NCBI GenBank assembly: GCA_023053575.1 | Contig: JAKZAP010000005.1 | Coordinates: forward strand, 11,222,001-11,286,000 | Reading direction: 5' to 3' | Source: Branchinecta lynchi | Taxonomy: Eukaryota > Arthropoda > Branchiopoda > Anostraca > Branchinectidae | Length of the DNA: 64,000 nucleotides | In this document: piece by piece, positions 40,401 to 47,100 of the stretch | Layout: each line of letters opens with the position of its first letter | How positions within the stretch are numbered: position 1 is the first letter of the stretch | Translations under genes and position numbers: made by a program | Notes under the pieces: model-generated | Databases searched by the model: none | Told to the model about the DNA's origin: nothing | The model's input: only the letters and a program-made list of their open reading frames with translations

Positions 40401-43400
40401 GAATGGCAGAATCTCGTGACTCGTTACAAAACTGGCAAGTCAGTTATTATGGCACTCTGACAACAAGCATCAGCCACAGGAACGCAACCTATATTACGTG
40501 TCGGATGGCTGTCTGTGTGAGCTGCTGGGTGGTTGGTGTGACGGAGCAGGCCAATTTAAGCGACCTTAGAACTGATTTCGACCGACACACATCCTACGTT
40601 CAGACTGAATGATAACAACACAAAAAATATAGTGCGTAGAATAGGCCACTGGCCTCCTCAAAGTTAGTCTCAAACAGTCAGTTGAATCCATTCGGTGTAG
40701 AGATTGTCCAAAGAATATTTGAAGGCATTGCCAGAATCACTCATTCGGATGGAAGGGCATTCCAGCAACTCAGCAGCCGCTTCTGGGCTGATGTCTCTTG
40801 AGAAGCGGTAACCACAGAGCTTGAATTCATGTCCACGCAGGCCTTTTTTTGGGATCCCAAAACGTAAGTGGCGGGACACCTATGACATCGCAAAAGTTGT
40901 CCGTCTGTCCGTCCGTCTGTGCGCACTATAACTCTCGAAGGCAATGAGATATTTTGATGAAACTTGGTGTGAGGATCCTTTGGGTCAAGAGTAAGGTCGA
41001 GTTCGTAGATGGGCTCTGTAGCCCTATATTTAGGGGTGGGGAGGGGGTTTAAATTAAGGGGAAAATGAAATATTTTGAAACCGATAATGTGATAGTCGAT
41101 TATGGGGTAAGAAGACATGCTGAACACGATGGTGAAAACCATTTTGTCGTTGGACAAGTAGTTCGCCCGGAAATCGGCCAAACCTGGAAAGTTTGTTAAA
41201 AGTAAAAGTTTTATTTGAAGTTGATTAGATGTTCGATTTAGGGGTAAGAAGACATGCTGAAGACTTTTGCGAAAAAATTTTCTACCCGGCCAAGTAGTTC
41301 GCCCGGAATCCGGCCAAAAACGGAAAAAGTTAAAGTTTTATTTGCAGTCGATTAGAAATCCGATTAAGGGGTAAGAAGAGATGCTGAATCCCTGTATGAA
41401 AATAATTTTTTACCCGGACATATAGTTTGACCGGAATCCGGATGGAGCCCGAAAATTTGTTATAAGTTAAATTTTTATTTGAAGTTGATTAGATGTTCAG
41501 TATTGGAGAAAGAAGATACGCTGAGATCGTTTTTGAGCTTTCTTTTTCGCCGGATAAGTAGTTCCGGAATTCGGCTGAAACCCGAAAATTGGCAGAAGCT
41601 TGGCAGGAAGTTTTCGTCAAAACAGATATGACTTGTAGGGGTAAACACTAATGCTGAATCTATATCTGAACTTGGATTTCTCAGATGATTAGCTATTTGG
41701 CCTTAATCTGTTTCTGAATTTTAATATAAAAAAGTTGAAGGAGTCTGGCGAAGACACGACCCAATTGTCTGGATCAAATATTGAATTTTTGGGATCCCAT
41801 CGAAACCTTTGGTCTTGTTCTTCAGGAAAAGACGCTGAGCACTTCGGAAGTGTGATTTACAGCGAGATACTTGACTAATCTCGTGGCCAATGAGATGTTT
41901 AAAATCTGTTTTGAGACAAACGCCATCGACACTTTTGTAACTTTTATGCGAACCTGCTCCTTCGAAGATACCAGCGGATGACATTGAGAGATTTTAAAGT
42001 TAAGTATGATGGAAAAAGTTTTGTAGATAGGGTAGTGTAGAGGAAAATAAATAAATAATAAAAGTATATGAGAAAGTGTAAGTGACGTTAAAGTAGGGTA
42101 AACTGTCAGGTAAATTTGTATTATCGTCACTGAGTCGGAGGTGGTGACGTAGAAAGCAAGAACGAATGGAAAGAAAAAGAAGAAGCTACGCGTGAATACA
42201 AAAAAAATAAAAAATACCGTCGGCTCTTCCTGTTACTATGGTTGATCTGCTATCTGCTGGTAGCAACCTTGGATCATCTCTCTTTTAACTATAATGATGT
42301 CAATAAAGTTTCCTTTCTTTCCTTTGAATGTGCTGGCTGACCATGGCGTTTATTATTTACTTTTGACAGTTACTCAAACGTGAAACGCTGTACAAATGAA
42401 GGCCGTGCTTTGATGCAACTGGACTTCCGTCAATTCAGTATGAAAATGGAGACACTGACTTCGGTTCGTCCTCTTCCTGGAGCTTCGCTCGTTGAGACGT
42501 ACATTAAAGCATTCTACATTCCAGAATCTGCTATAGAAGAATGGGCGCGAGAACACACGGTAAGCAATAGGGTAACCTAGGTAAATAGACATTACTGAAA
42601 AAGCGGCTTCTGGTAGATCTGAAAGTCTGTGCTTTTGCTTGGTTTGCTTTTTCGTTCGTCGCGTTGTCGTAGCTTCAAGTGCTTGGTGGGGGGGGGGGGG
42701 TGCGATGGTGATTGGTTTAGAAATATTTTACTTTTATCGCAATAGGTTTGCGCAATTGGGAAAGCGAGAGAACAGTATAGGGAATGGCGTTGACTAAACT
42801 TCCGATTATCTACGGGTCGTGACGTGACACGAAAAAGTATATATTTTCCATTTACTAACGGAACTGATTGTCTCTAGAACGGTTTATGAGTGTAAACGCG
42901 TCCGGCGCCTCGCTAGCCGCTCGGATCTATATAGATAGATACAAATATATATTCTGCAACAGTAATTTAAGCGATTTTTCCTGTTTCTTTCATGCCGCCA
43001 TCAAAACGTCAGGGGTAGATAATCGGCTAAAGTTTAGTCAATGGCGGCAAGAAAAAGAAACAGACATATTTTTTTTGTGCGACGTTTCCAGCTAGGTATG
43101 GAGAAGTCGGGCTCGCTGACTCCGTTGAGCCATCAGGAGGTCAACCGGTCTGTTGATCTTTAAGAAGAATTGTCTAGTCTTTTACTTTATCAAGGCTTTA
43201 AAGTCCGCCTTAACTTGAGAAATCGCATCAGCGGATTTCTTCAATTCTCAGCGTGAGCATTCGTTTGGTAATCTTACGAATCGATAGGTTAGAGCGTAGC
43301 TTTATCCCTGTCCAATAACGATCAGATCTTCACTAGGCAAAGACACGGTTCGTGACAACTCATGAACTAAACATGTTTCCACGAAAGGTAACAACCCAGT

Positions 43401-43966
43401 CGTGGGTGACAAAGTTTTACGTTACTGGCAGAGCAAAGCTTGAAAGGAGAATCTTTTCTTGGAATATTGGGTGCAAGCGATTGTAGTAAAGGCCATCACC
43501 AACTCGCGGTCTGGGTGTAATTTCCTAAAACAACCCACTCACCGGCCAAGCTACAAACTTTGTTTCATTTCCCCGCCACTAGTGCATTCGTCTGTCTGAT
43601 ATTGTGTTATGTTATTTTTACCTTATTTTATTTCCCATTTAACTCCTAATGCTAACTTATTTACTTCCCACTTGACCTCTTGATGCTTGACTTGTATTGG
43701 GTTACGCAGGCCTATTCATTATCATATATTGTATGTACTATAAGACATGTGTCGTCATGAAGATCTTCTGCTAGCCATACTCTTGTGAGCTGTTAATGAA
43801 ATATACCGAAGGCCCCTTAGGACGGAAAGTCGTTGCAAGAAAGCATGAGCATTTCATCTTACAGGAGTATTCTGAGAAGCAGCTGCAGACACTTCTTACG
43901 ATTGTCTGTCAGACCAACAAGCGAAAAATTATGAAGTTTGGATCTTTAATGGACGAGAGAAAATGA
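4290..43966 (+). CDS. VPS50: Syndetin (VPS50/CCDC132), C-terminal 594 residues, 11 exons, 5' end outside window
   Basis: Syndetin is the subunit that distinguishes the EARP tethering complex (with VPS51, VPS52 and VPS53) from GARP and works in endocytic recycling and dense-core-vesicle traffic. CDS segments: 4290-4449, 11356-11524, 13963-14152, 17260-17412, 20713-20958, 30061-30174, 30916-31095, 33624-33782, 40159-40280, 42370-42559, 43865-43966 (1785 nt). Every intron is GT-AG and every junction keeps frame. Residues recognisable from animal syndetins include [72 protein letters not shown] and [15 protein letters not shown]. This covers roughly the C-terminal 60% of the ~960-residue family protein, including its conserved C-terminal domain. 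The acidic linker after exon 4 is shorter than in vertebrates. Introns are swollen by repeats, one of 9.1 kb. A lipocalin gene lies antisense in intron 8. Confidence 0.96.
4560..4600 (+). repeat. Microsatellite-type LINE tail (ACTT)n and nearby C-run
   Basis: AATAAATTACTTACTTACT follows CCAAAATGGCGG, typical of an L2/CR1 3' end. A run of C lies at about 4733-4746. The rest of 4450-4874 shows nothing recognisable. Confidence 0.45.
4875..6147 (-). mobile_element. Family A, complete copy
   Basis: Minus-strand 3' end AACAAGACCAAAGG (plus sense) at 4875 and 5' end ATGTTTTGGGATCCC at 6147. Contains about eight ~135-bp units. Lies in the VPS50 intron 4450-11355. Confidence 0.8.
6175..7275 (-). pseudogene. 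Non-LTR retrotransposon fragment, reverse transcriptase and C-terminus, frameshifted
   Basis: Minus strand from 7275: [19 protein letters not shown] and KAFDSIDRP, then (shifted frame, 7072-6848) [20 protein letters not shown] and the catalytic FVDDTAYL (YADD in active enzymes), then [15 protein letters not shown], and a C-terminal frame (6615-6175) with [13 protein letters not shown]. At least two frameshifts; not functional. Confidence 0.8.
7276..8700 (+). mobile_element. Family B fragment with palindromic family C insert
   Basis: Repeats GATGAAACTTGGCAGGC, GGGACCCGACCAGATTAA, TGCATAACTTTGGAACGGGT and a TCCGGACCGGATCCG block in the order seen in the 17456 copy. Both ends are missing. Interrupted by the 7731-7928 palindrome. 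Confidence 0.7.
7731..7928. repeat. Near-perfect 198-bp palindrome made of two family C copies
   Basis: Arms of about 95 nt, each reading inward GATGGTGCAAAACGGATACG ... TCTTGGCAAGGGTCCTC, around a ~10-nt centre. Each arm contains the ribozyme-like core described in the findings. Confidence 0.85.
8710..9310. repeat. ATTCGGTA-rich repeat
   Basis: GATTCGGTA/ATTCGGTAGTTA recurs about every 50-70 bp together with CAGAATCC and AATTGCCAGGATT, in loosely inverted order. A short piece recurs at 9975-10015 next to a C-run. No gene. Confidence 0.55.
9310..10077. other. Unassigned, remnants of CGCCGCAGGC element
   Basis: GCCTGCGGCGCTCACTG (9588) and CATGCGGCACTCATTTT (9777) are inverse relatives of the units at 14450-15000. 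A C-run of about 17 lies near 10023-10039. No coding region supported. Confidence 0.45.
10078..10979 (+). mobile_element. Family B copy with intact 3' end
   Basis: Ends ACAAGTGCCATATGAGC then TTTTAGCTCTTGTT. Internal blocks as in other copies up to about 10760; 10760-10920 is not shared with the other copies that I can see. Confidence 0.68.
11356..11524 (+). CDS. VPS50: VPS50 exon b
   Basis: Follows a pyrimidine tract ending tttccag; the split glycine codon (G|GA) joins the previous exon. Reads [19 protein letters not shown] then [20 protein letters not shown]. The donor is gtcagt. The coding frame opens only when the acceptor is used; without it the frame is closed upstream. Confidence 0.93.
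11640..11965 (-). repeat. Family C direct dimer, ~124-bp period
   Basis: CACTCCTTATAATnnTAGACAGTGCAAAACGG appears twice as a direct repeat, each followed by the same TTTTATTAGAGCT ... CTTCTTGGCAAGG block; a third, inverted end is at 11900-11960. In minus sense each unit carries a decayed CTGAAGA-stem-GAAA core. Confidence 0.7.
12034..13875 (-). mobile_element. Family B, complete copy
   Basis: 3' end AACAAGAGCTATGAGCTG (plus sense) at the left. At the right is the 5' hairpin built from GGCACTTAGCC and GGGCCAGTGCC, preceded inward by GACCGACCGACCGACGG. Multiple AAGTTTCATC blocks between. Confidence 0.78.
13963..14152 (+). CDS. VPS50: VPS50 exon c
   Basis: Acceptor ttcatag, donor gtaagt. Completes the arginine codon from exon b and reads [16 protein letters not shown], then [20 protein letters not shown], one of the best conserved stretches of syndetin. 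Ends in phase 0. Confidence 0.96.
14215..15000. repeat. Tandem-like element with CGCCGCAGGCGAA units
   Basis: Units of about 150-170 bp each starting near AAGYGCCGCAGGCGAA (14450, 14590, 14765, 14940) and containing CAAACCCCCAGAA and ACTAAATGAAA blocks. Preceded by a G-run at 14219-14231. Confidence 0.6.
15310..16690. repeat. GATGTGCCGACGAG tandem repeat region
   Basis: Units of about 80-100 bp with AATTTGATTTCTTACGY, GAACCTGATGTGCCGAC and CTTAAACTTTCC at 15317-15590, 16230-16440 and 16520-16690, ending in a C-run (about 16668-16682) and GGAACGCCCCTG. The middle part 15600-16200 is AT-rich and unassigned. Confidence 0.55.
16691..17259. other. VPS50 intron remainder, nothing recognised
   Basis: Unique-looking sequence up to the pyrimidine tract before exon d. 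No repeat family, RNA gene or coding frame supported. Confidence 0.4.
17260..17412 (+). CDS. VPS50: VPS50 exon d
   Basis: 51 codons in phase 0 between tttctag and gtatgt. Begins [14 protein letters not shown] and contains SPFEVQ, matching the variable acidic linker with NPFEIQ in vertebrates. Linker sequence is otherwise poorly conserved. Confidence 0.88.
17456..20322 (+). mobile_element. Family B, complete copy, longest
   Basis: Begins with a perfect hairpin at 17461-17490 (arm TATGGCACTTGAG, loop CTTA) followed by GTCGGTCTGTCGGTC. Ends ACAAGTGCCATATGAGC, TCGTAGCTCTTGTT. Internal blocks of about 230 bp are duplicated (18240-18430, 18660-18960 almost identical). Confidence 0.82.
20340..20463. 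repeat. Short GATACCACGGTAACTGC element
   Basis: Alternating direct and inverted copies of GATACCACGGTAACTGC with GTTTTTGCAG / CTGCAAAAACG at the ends. The same ~120-bp order recurs at 33183-33305 and, rearranged, at 32905-33075. Confidence 0.7.
20713..20958 (+). CDS. VPS50: VPS50 exon e
   Basis: 82 codons between attgcag and gtgagt. Contains [29 protein letters not shown] and [15 protein letters not shown] 9.1-kb repeat-filled intron starts directly after; the first terminal repeat of family D lies only 33 bp past the donor. Confidence 0.96.
20992..21900. repeat. Family D, left arm: dense TCATGA palindromes
   Basis: Starts CCCGTACGGAAAAAAC, the inverse of the right end at 29926-29934. The arm is a mosaic of AAATCATGA, TTTTTGTCATGATT and related AT-rich blocks; the palindrome TCATGA occurs dozens of times. 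No coding capacity. Confidence 0.75.
21900..24158. other. Interior of the VPS50 intron 20959-30060, mostly unassigned
   Basis: Contains a segment 22083-22140 repeated at 26428-26485, a stretch 22175-22235 that recurs inverted at 28690-28740, a repeat bounded by CAGAGACGGGCGAA (22773) and TTCGCCCATCTCTG (22966-22979) that resembles 45480-45778, and family C at 23480. No gene recognised. Confidence 0.5.
23480..23790 (+). repeat. Family C direct pair with an inverted piece between
   Basis: Two direct units (about 23490-23570 and 23690-23790) each with GACAGCCTGACGAG, CCCTTGCCAAGAAGGGCC and GAAATATCGCTGA. An inverted end ACAACGGATACGTCAGC lies at 23602. A short hairpin ACAAACCTGTAAT / ATTACAGGTTTGT lies at 23641-23674. 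Confidence 0.68.
24159..24890. mobile_element. Two partial family A copies in opposite orientation
   Basis: A 5' end (GGGATCTCAAAACGTAAGTG) in plus orientation runs to about 24318; then units continue in minus orientation to about 24890, with the GATGGGCTC block appearing at both ends. Confidence 0.65.
24905..25731. repeat. Segmental duplication unit, copy 1
   Basis: About 830 bp from TGTCAAAATACTCAAATTC to TGGCACCTGAGAATTGCGGG. Copy 3 is 26843-27690; a 5' part alone is copy 2, 26580-26754. Confidence 0.8.
25735..26424. repeat. Family D, right-arm copy 1
   Basis: Same ordered blocks as 29318-29934 (TCATGATTCGTTAT, GAAATGATCTGTTA, TTATGACT), ending GAGTTTTTCCGTAC. Here the end is fused to CATGCTTTATTTT, a sequence also present at 22083. 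Confidence 0.72.
26486..27690. repeat. Segmental duplication unit, copies 2 and 3
   Basis: A ~267-bp block starting CTATTTATATCTATATTATA is tandemly doubled (26486 and 26753); the second is followed by the full unit. The minus strand holds a frame with [19 protein letters not shown], kept open in both full copies (25690-25490 and 27685-27419), but the flanking DNA is just as conserved. Confidence 0.75.
28100..28567. repeat. Family D, right-arm copy 2, truncated
   Basis: Shares GATCACGACGGCTT, TAATGATTTTTCAGAATC and ATCGTGATTTTTCTGATAA with the other arms; ends abruptly after TGACAGTGTG without the GTTTTTCCGTAC terminus. Confidence 0.65.
28900..29934. repeat. Family D, right arm with terminal repeat
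   Basis: Ends GAGTTTTTCCGTACGGG at 29934, inverse of the left end at 20992. Two head-to-tail sub-copies of the GATCACGACGGCTT blocks are visible. Confidence 0.72.
30061..30174 (+). CDS. VPS50: VPS50 exon f
   Basis: 38 codons in phase 0 between gttttgtag and gtaagt. Reads [20 protein letters not shown]..., corresponding to the vertebrate segment with SSSRLRTTLNRIQESL. Confidence 0.9.
30175..30915. other. VPS50 intron without recognised elements
   Basis: T-rich sequence (30540-30820) without a matching repeat elsewhere in the window; ends with ATTCATTCATTCA and the exon g acceptor. Open frames here have no coding character. Confidence 0.4.
30916..31095 (+). CDS. VPS50: VPS50 exon g
   Basis: 60 codons between atctgcag and gtatgt. 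Contains [20 protein letters not shown], matching the VVATESLVFLAEQ motif of syndetin. Confidence 0.95.
31441..32358 (+). mobile_element. Family A, complete copy
   Basis: Starts TTGGATCCCAAAACGTAAC, ends CCTTTGGTCTTGTT. Units are shorter and more decayed than in the 40850 copy. Followed by a short (ATTG)n tail at about 32411-32450. Confidence 0.8.
32359..32904. other. Unassigned; short (ATTG)n tract
   Basis: ATTGATTGATTGATTG at about 32411-32440 follows a T-rich segment and looks like a LINE 3' tail. The rest shows nothing recognisable. Confidence 0.4.
32905..33305. repeat. GATACCACGGTAACTGC elements, two units
   Basis: Both halves share GATACCATGGTATC and GCAGTTACCGTGGTATCTG blocks with the 20340 element; TACCATGGTA is itself palindromic. 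A family C remnant (GAAGAGCCGAAGTATCGCGG) follows at 33338. Confidence 0.68.
33624..33782 (+). CDS. VPS50: VPS50 exon h
   Basis: 53 codons between atttcag and gtaagc. Contains [18 protein letters not shown] and the hallmark [18 protein letters not shown]. The next intron hosts the antisense lipocalin gene. Confidence 0.96.
34444..35150 (-). CDS. Lipocalin exon 3 (TDY motif and C-terminal tail)
   Basis: Acceptor attttctag on the minus strand; two bases complete a GAC codon, then [19 protein letters not shown]. The C-terminal helix motif [13 protein letters not shown] and Cys255 follow. The remaining 160 codons (34926-34447) are an open, unrecognised tail ending at TAG. An uninterrupted 235-codon exon in repeat-riddled DNA argues for selection. 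Confidence 0.82.
34444..39912 (-). CDS. Apolipoprotein-D-like lipocalin with long C-terminal tail, nested in VPS50 intron
   Basis: Secreted lipocalins bind small hydrophobic ligands in a beta-barrel. CDS on the minus strand: 39912-39658, 36674-36389, 35150-34444, with phases 0 and 1, 415 residues from the first ATG. Residues 43-62 form a signal peptide (hydrophobic [10 protein letters not shown] core), so the second ATG at 39786 (373 residues) is the likelier start for secretion. PGPCP precedes the first strand, ITGEW (88-90) is the GxW motif, ATDYTTYAV (192-200) is the TDxxY motif, and the cysteines 72, 101/103, 146, 204 and 255 fit the ApoD disulphide pattern. NDT and NIT are possible glycosylation sites. 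Past Cys255 there is an acidic, Ser/Thr-rich tail of 160 residues that ordinary lipocalins lack. Family membership is well supported; ligand and role are unknown. Confidence 0.85.
35435..36319 (+). mobile_element. Family A, 5'-truncated copy with family C fragment
   Basis: Begins inside the element (CGATAGCTCTCGAAGGG), ends TTGGTCTTGTT at 36319. A family C end (CAGCGCAAAACAGATA ... ATCCGGTTTGCACTGTC) interrupts it at about 36070-36160. Lies in the lipocalin's second intron. Confidence 0.72.
36389..36674 (-). CDS. Lipocalin exon 2 (GxW motif)
   Basis: Acceptor ggtttcag and donor gtaagt on the minus strand. Encodes [18 protein letters not shown]... to ...PYPWG, leaving one base. Length (95 codons) matches the stretch between the GxW and TDY motifs in ApoD-like proteins. 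Confidence 0.82.
36855..37192 (+). repeat. G-run and CAGTCGATTTTTC repeat element
   Basis: A G-run at about 36860-36877, then from 37012 GGCGTCACGTAGGGGGG followed by spaced copies of TCGATTTTTC/AAAACAGTCG. Related to 48318-48660 and to the end at 38618-38705. Confidence 0.6.
37193..38617 (-). mobile_element. Family B copy with a ~125-bp tandem variant at its 3' side
   Basis: 3' end AACAAGAGCCAGC (plus sense) and AATATGGCACTTGCAAG. Positions 37285-37650 hold three units starting TAATCAAAACCCTT; the rest is standard family B. The hairpin end is missing after GACCGACCGACCG. Confidence 0.72.
38618..39657. other. Repeat remnants between family B and lipocalin exon 1
   Basis: 38618-38705 is the 3' end of the CAGTCG element (TTTTGGCTAGCAACGCCTCTG). 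38750-38900 resembles a decayed family A unit. 39355-39385 keeps GGCCAAGAAGGGACGAAATG of family C. The remainder is unassigned and spans the lipocalin's first intron. Confidence 0.45.
39658..39912 (-). CDS. Lipocalin exon 1 (signal peptide)
   Basis: 85 codons; donor gtacgt on the minus strand. The first ATG is at 39912 and a second at 39786 begins [20 protein letters not shown], a good signal peptide. The exon ends PELDWSK, the usual lead into the GxW strand of lipocalins. Confidence 0.82.
40159..40280 (+). CDS. VPS50: VPS50 exon i
   Basis: Acceptor tttcaag, donor gtaagc. Reads [20 protein letters not shown] then [16 protein letters not shown], leaving two bases of a glycine codon. It lies 246 bp from the start of the divergent lipocalin gene. 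Confidence 0.94.
40281..40849. other. VPS50 intron; possible coding remnant on minus strand
   Basis: A C-run at about 40311-40322. On the minus strand 40846-40670 is open and reads [20 protein letters not shown] ... [11 protein letters not shown] and stop; an overlapping frame is also open. The left side of family A at 41820 also carries open frames. No family recognised. Confidence 0.3.
40850..41819 (+). mobile_element. Family A, complete copy, best preserved
   Basis: GGGATCCCAAAACGTAAGTG at the left, TTGGGATCCCATCGAAACC...TCTTGTT at the right. Six to seven units. Useful as the reference copy. Confidence 0.83.
42370..42559 (+). CDS. VPS50: VPS50 exon j
   Basis: Acceptor ttgacag, donor gtaagc. 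Completes the glycine codon and reads [19 protein letters not shown] then [18 protein letters not shown], the strongest family signature in the C-terminal domain. Confidence 0.97.
42560..43864. other. Last VPS50 intron, no recognised element
   Basis: G-run at about 42688-42700; otherwise single-copy-looking sequence. Short ORFs are not convincing. Confidence 0.4.
43865..43966 (+). CDS. VPS50: VPS50 last exon
   Basis: Acceptor tcttacag; 33 codons [20 protein letters not shown]... ending DERK and TGA. The position of EYS.KQL matches the family C-terminus; the final residues differ from vertebrates. No AATAAA is seen on the plus strand before PHF5A's stop codon 141 bp away, so the VPS50 3' UTR probably runs into antisense PHF5A. 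Confidence 0.93.
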   Translation, partial: EYSEKQLQTLLTIVCQTNKRKIMKFGSLMDERK

Positions 43967-44023
43967 GAAGTTTAGGTAATTTTTGGTCTAAGTTGAGTCG
44001 AGCGCTGTGGTTTTAGTTGTATA

Positions 44024-44029
44024 TTTATT
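44024..44029 (-). terminator. PHF5A polyadenylation signal AATAAA
   Basis: On the minus strand AATAAA lies 79 nt after the PHF5A stop codon, inside the 141-bp space between the two convergent stop codons. The spacing is right for a poly(A) signal, but a hexamer alone is weak evidence. Confidence 0.5.
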
Positions 44030-44107
44030 TGTATTTTGTTGAGAGTTGCACATGAGCAGTTATATATTTATAAGAAATGACGTAAAAAATATACAAAACA
44101 ATTCTTG

Positions 44108-44197
44108 CTACCTTTTCTTGAAACCATACTTCTTTCTCTCATAGAAAAGATCCGTTTTAGAGCTTCCCAAGTTCACAATCTTCGGACAACCGTCCCT
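44108..44197 (-). CDS. PHF5A: PHF5A exon 3
   Basis: Acceptor ctttcag; [18 protein letters not shown]... to GFKKR and TAG. Identical in protein sequence to the vertebrate C-terminus as I know it. Confidence 0.97.
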
Positions 44198-47100
44198 CTG
44201 AAAGACAAATATTCTATTAACCTACTTCTCTTATGGGAAAAACGGACATTGATGATGGTGATGATATTTGGAGCATTTCCCGTCCGTGGGTACTTGCGAG
44301 TCAGAGAATACGGGAGGAGTGAGCCCCCAAGGCAAACAAAAACACCGGGACTCCTCAAGTGGAGTCCTCGGAAGATACCCAGATAGATAAGGAAGATACG
44401 AAGATACCCAGAGTATACCACAAGAAAAATTAAGGAAAAAAAAAGTATAAGAGAGGATGAACATAACCCCTTGGAAATCCTGGGGCCACTTCCCTAAATG
44501 TCGCCCTTGGATTTCGCACACGATAATTGCACCTTGGTTCTTACTGGGCATATGAACCGACTCAACAGGAATTCTCATATTCCAGATCTGGTAACCTCTA
44601 CGGGCAGGGACGGGGAAACCGAAACACTGCGGCACACTTACGTCCTGACTGGTAACCTCTAGGGGCAGGGACGGGGAAACCGAAACATTGCGGCACACTT
44701 ACCTCCCGAACCAGTGATCTGGCCTGGAATGAACTTGCTAGATGACAAGCATAGGCCCAAACGAGGCATTTTGTAGGTGCGGACATGAGCGAACATGAGC
44801 GAGTGACATGTGTGCTTGAAGTTCTTGATTTATATTAGCTACTGCAGCCCAGGGTCAAGACTAAAGTAAGACTTTTTTTTTACCGTTTACCGTTTACCTA
44901 TTGTAACCCACATTTTCTTGGATGCTTTTAGTTCGCGCTCCTGGTAATTTGGGGCTATGATCCTCCCCGGGCGTGTTTGATTTTAATCAATTCGACGCCA
45001 CATTATAAATCTGATGAACTTTCTCCATCAGACATATTACGCAATCAAAGAAACGACCAAGGAGAACGATCAACCTCGAAAATAGTCCTCGGACAACGAG
45101 TCATGAAGATCTTCTGCTAGCTATACTCTAGTGAGCTGTTATGGAAATATACCGAAGGCCCAAAGCTAATTTTTCTAGATAAAACTGGATCTTACATCTT
45201 TTTCTTGGATGGTACATTCCTTGCAGTAAAAAGCGTCTGAAATGCCAGGCCCTCCACAGATGACACAGCGCCCCTGGTATGATCCATAATTGCATTCGTC
45301 ACATATGCGCACTAACGTGCAGGGGTTGACGTAGGAGTCGCAGATGACACATTTGCCATCACATTTCTCACACAGACGTCCAATAGCTGCAAGAAAACAG
45401 AATACTGGATCAGTGTACCACAAATCCCTGATTTCCAGACAAGCTCTGCCAAATATTAGGCTATCATCATTAAATTTCATCCGGTTAGGGGCAGATATGG
45501 GGGAATCTGATCATGAAAGCATTCGAATCCGATTTCGAATCCACCATTGGTGGAGTTGGTGGAGACCAAAAAGTTAGATTGCCAAAGCACACTGTAAAAA
45601 TGGGGAAAACGGAAATTGGAAGGATGAGACTAGAAATTTCGGCGGATTTGTAAGACTGAGGGTTTGAAATCCCGAGTCTCAATCCGAATCCAGTCTGACA
45701 AGCAGAAGATTCGAACCCGGCCAAAAGGACAAATCCTGGATTTGAATCCGAATCCTCATTCAGATTCGCCCATCTCTGGTTATACACAAACCGTAAACTT
45801 TTTGGCAACATTCTCGTACGTTGGGGTATACCTACCCAACGGCTAGCATCACAGGGTTTGAGCACTCTGACATTGTATTTGATGACATATATATAGTTTG
45901 ATGGCACAAAACTATTCAGAAAATTGGATTACAGGGTACATTGCTGTTTGTGCCACCACCATGAACGAAATACATGCATGCCATTCCCACTGTTTCTTTC
46001 CAGCCTCTACACTTACCAAATATGTGGTTGAAAGGGCTAATTATTCTCTACAACATAATATTGGTTTGTGTTTTCGATGAACAAAGTTTCAGCATTGCCA
46101 AATGCCTTTCTTTTAAACACCTGCTGGCCATCGCATATAGTTTTTGCTCAACCTTCCGTCTAAAAAAAAGAAGAAATATCTTTCTAGGATTTAGTATGCT
46201 ACCGGGTAAACCTAAATAGCTTGGGCATGACTATTTGCACCAGAGTTTTCCTGTTGCATGTATTTGCGCCTTTTTGGCTTTGTTTGCACGAGCTAATTCT
46301 TTAAAGAAAAATAGAAAGTAGATGACATTTGATATTAATTAATTCAGTCAGGAAGGATGTATTTTGATGTACAACATCCAATCACTGTGATTTAGTCTTT
46401 ATTTACACAAGTTTCTTGGGGTGGTGCAAATAACGAGGTATCCTGTACGTCTGTTCATGACTAAAAATGGCATAACAGACGTAGTGTAATGTGTTGTTTT
46501 ACCGTTGCTGTCCGAGATTGTTATTCCATGTTTGAATGCCCTTCCACAACAGTCGTACACAAATCCTCAATTTCGGGGCATTGTACCCCTGTGAAATTTG
46601 GTTAAACTGAGACTGGTTTCATACCTAAATAGGGCCTTCGTCCTGTCCTAGATCAAACTTTCCATCCAACCTCATTTTCCAATTTATAAAATGTTAGAGC
46701 ACTTCCAAGATACATAGAGTTTTGGGGAGGCCACTTCTCTTCTAGTGGGTTTATTCTATCCTTTTTCAGAAAAATTGGTGCTAGGTAGCATGGATGAGGC
46801 AAGCTTTTCAATCTGTTCACTGGAGCAAATATTTCCTTTAGATTGTTTACCTTTTATTGTATTTATTTTGAGTGTTTTACTATGTTAAAAATTGTTATCA
46901 AAACTCACTAAATTCAAAAGAAATACTATAAAAGGCAAACAATCTAAAGGAATTTGGAAGGAAAAAAACTTTAATTCCTAAAGGAAGAAAATTTAAAAGC
47001 TTACTTCATCCACTCTACTTAGCGGTGACTACCTGAGAAGGACAGAGTAACCTAGCTGCGACAACCGGGAACACGATTGAGTAACCTAAGGACAGAGTAA

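Noticed and set aside
44231..44698. 155-codon minus-strand frame
   Set aside because: Lies in the GGGACTCCTC element and the 62-bp tandem pair; repeated [13 protein letters not shown] phrases reflect the DNA duplication.
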